A DNA stretch of 50,792 bases from Acidimicrobiia bacterium (GTDB lineage: Bacteria; Actinomycetota; Acidimicrobiia; Acidimicrobiales; CATQHL01), in the NCBI GenBank assembly GCA_009835395.1, contig VXXM01000077.1, positions 1 to 50,792 of the forward strand, given 5' to 3'. The position numbers were made by a program, and so were the translations under genes. Below the pieces are notes generated by a model. The model had not been told where the DNA came from, did not search any database, and was given only the letters and a program-made list of their open reading frames with translations. Positions 47,210-50,792 of the stretch are shown here, piece by piece (within the stretch, counting starts at the first letter, position 1; each line of letters opens with the position of its first letter).

Positions 47210-47230
47210 AGGTCGATCGCCGGTCGGCTC

Positions 47231-48556
47231 TCAGCCGATGGTGGCCGCCAGCGACGGTGCTCCGTTCACGACCTGGTGGACGTAGACGGGCTTTTCTGGG
47301 GAGCCGCTGCCGCTGGGGTACGACAGCACGCCGGTGACGCCCTCGACACCCTGCGCCTCGGCGATGGCCGCGCCGATCACCGCCGGATCGTGTGATCCGG
47401 TGCGCAGGAAGGCGTCGATCACCATGGCGATGGCGTCGGCCGCGAGTCCTCCGAAGGACGGGTTCTCGAGGGCGGCGCCGGTGGCGGCCTCGAATCCCTC
47501 GTCGAGGATCACGACGCGGCTGCCGGGAGCGGGGAAGGAGTGGGTGGTGTGGTAGAAGCCCTCCACGGCCTCGCCCTCGGCGTACCCGCCGGTGGCCTCG
47601 AAGGCGTCGGTGATGAGGAACCTCGTGTCGACGCCGACGCCGTCCAGCTGGCCGCGCAGGATCGCCGCCTGGAAGGCCAGCATGGCGCTGTACACCACGT
47701 CGGGGGGCGCGTCCAGGTTGGCCATCTCGTTCGCCTGCGACGAGAAGTCCACGTCCTCGATGGGCACATAGTTGTAGTCGGCGATCACGGTGCCGCCGCC
47801 CGCCTCGAAGACCTCGGTGAAGATCTCGGGGTTGTAGCCGAAGTAGGGCCCGGGCGAGGAGAACGTGGCGGCTGTGGTCCAGCCCTGGTCGAGCGCGAAC
47901 TCCGCCGCGGCGCTGGCCTGGGCGGTGTCGTCGAAGGCCACCAGGAACGCCAACTGCGCGGGATCCGAGAGGGTGGGCTCGGTCGAGGCCACGAACAGCA
48001 CCGGGACCTGACCGGCGGTCACCTGCAGCAGCGGGAAGCCGAAGTCCGGGAACGGCGGCCCGAGGATCGCCGACACGCCGGCGTCCAGCAGGTCCTGGGC
48101 GGCGCGCTGGGTGACGTCGGGGTCGCCCTCGATGTTCTGGATCGTCAACTCCAGCGGGGTGCCGTTCACGCCGCCGGTGCAGTTGATGAGGTCGATGAAG
48201 TACGCCGCCGCTTGGCTGGCGGGGGCATCCGCGAAGCCGCCCAGGTCCGAGAGGTCGGCCGCGAAGCCGATCTTCAGCGGATCACCGCTGGGCGCCGGTG
48301 CGCAGTCGTCTAGGTCGGCGGCCAGGACGGCGTCGATGTCGAAGCCCATGGCTGCCGGCTCCTCCGGCTCGGGTGCGGGAGCCGGCGGCTCGGGCTCCGG
48401 CGGAGGCGGTTCGGGCTCGGGAGCGGGTGCCTCGGTTGCCGGAGGCGGGGGAGGAGCGGGAGCCGCCTCCTCGTCGTCTGTGCCGCAAGCCGCAACGAGG
48501 AGCGTCACCGCCGCGATAGGAATCAGGAGTTTGCGCAAAGTGAATGCACGCCGCAT
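47231..48556 (-). CDS. Branched-chain-type ABC transporter substrate-binding lipoprotein
   Basis: This 441-residue protein captures the substrate outside the membrane for the LivH/LivMG/LivF importer. It has a lipoprotein signal (positive start, hydrophobic 9-21, lipobox LVAAC with C24). A Pro/Glu-rich spacer of about 40 residues follows, then a type I periplasmic-binding fold (LKIGFAADLSDLGGFA, VSAILGPPFPDFGFPLLQ, FDDTAQASAAAEFAL). The ligand cannot be read from sequence. GGAAGGGAAG lies before the ATG at 48556. It is the first gene of the operon and its promoter carries operator copy C. Confidence 0.93.
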   Translation of the reverse strand: MRRAFTLRKLLIPIAAVTLLVAACGTDDEEAAPAPPPPPATEAPAPEPEPPPPEPEPPAPAPEPEEPAAMGFDIDAVLAADLDDCAPAPSGDPLKIGFAADLSDLGGFADAPASQAAAYFIDLINCTGGVNGTPLELTIQNIEGDPDVTQRAAQDLLDAGVSAILGPPFPDFGFPLLQVTAGQVPVLFVASTEPTLSDPAQLAFLVAFDDTAQASAAAEFALDQGWTTAATFSSPGPYFGYNPEIFTEVFEAGGGTVIADYNYVPIEDVDFSSQANEMANLDAPPDVVYSAMLAFQAAILRGQLDGVGVDTRFLITDAFEATGGYAEGEAVEGFYHTTHSFPAPGSRVVILDEGFEAATGAALENPSFGGLAADAIAMVIDAFLRTGSHDPAVIGAAIAEAQGVEGVTGVLSYPSGSGSPEKPVYVHQVVNGAPSLAATIG

Positions 48557-48631
48557 GTCGGTCTTCCCTTCCTTACCCCATGCCCGCACGCGCCGGTGCT
48601 GCGGGCGCACCCCAACACTGCCACATATTTC

Positions 48632-48645
48632 GTTTGGATACAAAC
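48632..48645. promoter_or_regulatory. Shared operator-like repeat, copy C
   Basis: GTTTGGATACAAAC fits GTTNGGNNCCNAAC with one mismatch. Extended as TCGTTTGGATACAAACGA, it is a perfect 7-bp inverted repeat around GATA. It stands 76 bases before the binding-protein ATG and, on the minus strand, is 4 bases upstream of a -10-like TATGTG (48622-48627). Confidence 0.6.
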
Positions 48646-48666
48646 GATTAGTGGCGATCGACCGCG

Positions 48667-49515
48667 TCAATCCCGCCGCGGCGGGCGGATGCCGCGGAAC
48701 TCCCAGTCGCCCCCGAAGGCCGTGGAGATGACCTCCTCCGACTCGCTGGGTTGGGCGCCACAGTCGTCCCGCACCGGCACGGGACCGGCCACGACGGTGT
48801 TGGTGAGCGCTCCAAGGCCCTCCACCTCCACGGTGACGACGTCGCCGGGCTCCCCCGGCCGCGAACCCGCGGGGGTGCCACTGAAGACCATGTCCCCCGG
48901 CAGCAGCGTGATGGTGCGGGCCAGGTCGGCCACCAGGTAGTGCATGTCCCAATTCATCTCGGCCGTGTTGCCCTCCTGGCGCACCTCGCCGTTCACCAGC
49001 GTGCGGATCGTCTTGTCGCGAAAGTCCCAACCCTCGACCAGTCCCGGTCCCACCGGGCACATCGTGTCGGAGCCCTTCACGCGCAGCATCGACCCGGCGT
49101 CGGTGTCCCGGAAGTCGTGAAGAGCGAAGTCGTTGCCGATGGTGTAGCCGGCGATGTAGGAGCCGGCCTCCTCGGGACTGATGTTGCGGCAGGTCCGGCC
49201 GATGACGATTACGACCTCGCCCTCGTAGTTGAGGTACTTGCAGCGCTCCGGGCGGACCACGTCCCCCCGATGCCCCAGCAGCGACGAGGTCGGCTTGTGG
49301 AAGTAGGTGGGTGCCGGAGGGAGCGTCACCATGAACTCCCGCACCCGGCTGGCGTAGTTCTGGTGGACGCAGATGATCTTGGTCGGAACCGACGGAGGCA
49401 GGTGTACGGCGTCGCACTCGGGCACGGAGCGCCCGTCGGGGGCCACGAGCCGGTCGCCGGTGGGGACGACCGCGGTGGGGGAGCCGTCCAGCAGGATCCG
49501 CCGCGTCTCGTTCAC
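48667..49515 (-). CDS. Fumarylacetoacetate hydrolase-family protein (second)
   Basis: This 282-residue FAH-family protein has the catalytic-domain marks HQNYASRVREF, the metal-site NYEGEVVIVIG, GYTIGNDFALHDFR, MNWDMHYLVADLARTI and GDMVFSGTPAG. It resembles HpcE/HpaG-type decarboxylase-isomerases and ureidoglycolate lyase-like members, so the substrate is open. The GTG at 49515 is preceded by GGGGAGG with 4-5 bases spacing, better than an upstream ATG. Its promoter region is shared with the divergent decarboxylase gene and contains operator copy B. Confidence 0.92.
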   Translation of the reverse strand: MNETRRILLDGSPTAVVPTGDRLVAPDGRSVPECDAVHLPPSVPTKIICVHQNYASRVREFMVTLPPAPTYFHKPTSSLLGHRGDVVRPERCKYLNYEGEVVIVIGRTCRNISPEEAGSYIAGYTIGNDFALHDFRDTDAGSMLRVKGSDTMCPVGPGLVEGWDFRDKTIRTLVNGEVRQEGNTAEMNWDMHYLVADLARTITLLPGDMVFSGTPAGSRPGEPGDVVTVEVEGLGALTNTVVAGPVPVRDDCGAQPSESEEVISTAFGGDWEFRGIRPPRRD

Positions 49516-49533
49516 CTGGCCTCCCCGGAAATC

Positions 49534-49547
49534 ATTAGGGACCAAAG
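49534..49547. promoter_or_regulatory. Shared operator-like repeat, copy B
   Basis: ATTAGGGACCAAAG fits the inner part of GTTNGGNNCCNAAC (TTNGGNNCCNAA) and differs only at the two outer bases. It lies between divergent genes: 2 bases upstream of the plus-strand -10 TATACT (49550-49555), and overlapping the minus-strand -10-like TATGCT (49546-49551). One bound protein could control both directions. Confidence 0.55.
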
Positions 49548-49549
49548 CA

Positions 49550-49555
49550 TATACT
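49550..49555 (+). promoter_or_regulatory. Candidate -10 box of the decarboxylase gene (leaderless)
   Basis: TATACT is followed by 7 bases and then the GTG at 49563, with no ribosome-binding sequence between, as expected for a leaderless mRNA. Confidence 0.55.
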
Positions 49556-49562
49556 CGCGAGC

Positions 49563-50369
49563 GTGTCAGGCTCCGAACTCGAGGGATTCACTTTCCCGCG
49601 CTCGGCGACCGGTCGATCCGGCCTCGTGCCGGCGCCTCCTTGGCATTACTCGGGCGACCTGCTCACGATCGAGTACCGGACGGATCCCGGAGCCGTCGCC
49701 GAACTGCTGCCGCCGCCGCTGGAACCAGCGCCGGAGGACCCCGGCGCCGTGGCTGTGGTGTGGGCCGACTGGCAGTCCTGCTCGGACAGCTTCGAGGAGC
49801 TGGCTGATCCGGTGCGGGCGCAATACAAGGAGTGCTTCGTCGTGGTGCGCTGCCGCTACCGCGACACCACCTACAGCCGCTGCGTCTACATCTGGGTCGA
49901 CAAGGACTTCGCCATGGTGCGGGGTCACGTCCAGGGCTATCCGAAGAAGCTGGGCGACATCTGGCTGACGCGCCCGGTGACCGTGGGGCGGGCGGGGCCC
50001 CGGCTGGAGTCCGGAGGGCGTTTCGGGGCCACCTGCGCGGCCGCGGGCCGGCGACTCATCGAGGCCACCTTCGAGATCAGCGGCCCCAGCGACGGGGCCG
50101 GGTTCGTGAACGCCCTGCCCATGCTCCACCACCGCTTCTTCCCGGCCATCGAGTCCGACGGCAGCGACTCCCTGCACGAGATCGTCACGATGCGGGGCTA
50201 CGACACCGAGTTGGGTCCGGCATTCCGGGGCGAGGCCACCCTGGAGGTCTTCGACTCGCCGACCGAGGAGCTCACCCGCTTGGCGCCGCAGGAGATGATC
50301 GGCGGCTACTGGCGCAGCGTGGGAACCTCGTGGGGCGGCGGGGCGACGCTGGAGGCCACACCGCGGTGA
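49563..50369 (+). CDS. Acetoacetate decarboxylase-family protein
   Basis: This 268-residue protein has the acetoacetate decarboxylase fold. The YPKKLGD motif with K128 and K129 matches the Schiff-base lysine and its neighbour in the clostridial enzyme (K115, K116). Relatives in catabolic clusters act on other beta-keto or pyruvate-derived acids through a Schiff base, so the substrate is likely a ring-cleavage or side-chain product. The N-terminal 25 residues are extra compared with the clostridial enzyme. A TATACT box 7 bases before the GTG indicates a leaderless mRNA. The third P450 begins 22 bases after its stop and is probably co-transcribed. Confidence 0.88.
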   Translation: MSGSELEGFTFPRSATGRSGLVPAPPWHYSGDLLTIEYRTDPGAVAELLPPPLEPAPEDPGAVAVVWADWQSCSDSFEELADPVRAQYKECFVVVRCRYRDTTYSRCVYIWVDKDFAMVRGHVQGYPKKLGDIWLTRPVTVGRAGPRLESGGRFGATCAAAGRRLIEATFEISGPSDGAGFVNALPMLHHRFFPAIESDGSDSLHEIVTMRGYDTELGPAFRGEATLEVFDSPTEELTRLAPQEMIGGYWRSVGTSWGGGATLEATPR

Positions 50370-50391
50370 GGCGCGCCACGAGCGAGTCGCC

Positions 50392-50792
50392 ATGATTCCC
50401 CGGCATCCCTGGACTCCCGAGAGCGACGACGGTCACGCCGACCTCACCAGCCACGACACGTTCACGGCCGGCGTGCCCTACGCCACATTCCATCGCCTGC
50501 GTGACGAGGATCCGGTGTCGTGGTGGGACGAGAGCGACGGCTCGGGCTTCTGGTCACTGACCCGGTACCACGACGTCATCCGAGCCAACCACGCCTGGGA
50601 CACCTTCACCTCGACGCGAGGCATCCGACTCGAGGAGATGGACGCAGAGGAGACCGAGGCGCGGCGCACGATGATGGAACTCGACCCGCCCGCCCACCCC
50701 CGCATGCGCCGGCTGGTCAACCGGGGATTCACCCGCAAGACCGTCGCCCGCTACGAGGCCGCCATCAGGGACCGGGCCCGGTCGGTAGTCGT
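50392..50792 (+). CDS. Cytochrome P450 (third), N-terminal part (3' end outside window)
   Basis: The frame opens with ATG at 50392 and stays open to the right edge, giving 133 residues of a P450 N-terminus. GFWSLTRYHDV, FTSTRGIRLEEMDAEETEARRTMMELDPPAHPRMRRLVNRGFT and RYEAA match the corresponding parts of the P450s at 33027 and 41991, so it is a third paralogue. The C-helix WxxR-type region and the oxygen- and heme-binding motifs lie beyond the window. It follows the acetoacetate decarboxylase-family gene. Confidence 0.85.
   Translation, partial: MIPRHPWTPESDDGHADLTSHDTFTAGVPYATFHRLRDEDPVSWWDESDGSGFWSLTRYHDVIRANHAWDTFTSTRGIRLEEMDAEETEARRTMMELDPPAHPRMRRLVNRGFTRKTVARYEAAIRDRARSVV

Overview
The window is high-GC DNA from an actinobacterium, most likely an uncultured or little-studied member of class Acidimicrobiia. 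Four things point there: an actinobacterial integration host factor (mihF) beside gmk-rpoZ-coaBC, a PriA that has lost its helicase ATP site, a DUF222/HNH protein, and actinobacterial-style -10 boxes (TANNNT) placed 6-7 bases before start codons. Genes are packed tightly; most same-strand neighbours overlap by 1-8 bases. No gene-free stretch exceeds 300 bases, and I saw no rRNA, tRNA, CRISPR array or insertion sequence.

From 1 to about 32.3 kb the window is mostly core genes. After a truncated short-chain dehydrogenase, a small monooxygenase-like protein and a DUF222/HNH protein come a membrane protein and alaS. Then follow aroE-mltG-ruvX on the minus strand, a fused aroK-aroB gene, aroQ, an M24 peptidase, efp and nusB. 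The complete pyrimidine operon (pyrR-pyrB-pyrC-carA-carB-pyrD-pyrF) runs next, then mihF, gmk, rpoZ, coaBC, metK and priA. Two catabolic insertions interrupt this backbone: a trimethylamine dehydrogenase-like flavoprotein between nusB and pyrR, and a pair resembling NicX and NicD (pyridine ring opening and deformylation) between coaBC and metK.

From 32.3 kb to the end lies a catabolic island. It holds a class I glutamine amidotransferase coupled to a cytochrome P450; a minus-strand set of MarR regulator, extradiol dioxygenase, fumarylacetoacetase-family hydrolase, cupin and flavin hydroxylase; and a glutamine synthetase-like ligase. It also holds a branched-chain-amino-acid-type ABC importer whose operon encloses an alcohol dehydrogenase, a P450 and a CoA transferase. 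The last genes are a second fumarylacetoacetase-family protein, an acetoacetate decarboxylase-family protein and a third, truncated P450. The contents suggest uptake and oxidation of an aromatic or alicyclic, possibly amine-bearing, compound followed by meta-type ring cleavage. The substrate cannot be read from sequence.

The most interesting signal is a 14-bp inverted repeat, GTTNGGNNCCNAAC, found at three separate island promoters: extradiol dioxygenase, ABC binding protein, and the divergent hydrolase/decarboxylase pair. In each case it lies 2-4 bases from a -10-like hexamer. This suggests one regulon, perhaps controlled by the MarR protein encoded in the island. Other points of interest are a PyrR-type RNA hairpin before pyrR, a gmk with no standard start codon, an inverted ruvX-mltG-aroE block, and several predicted leaderless mRNAs.
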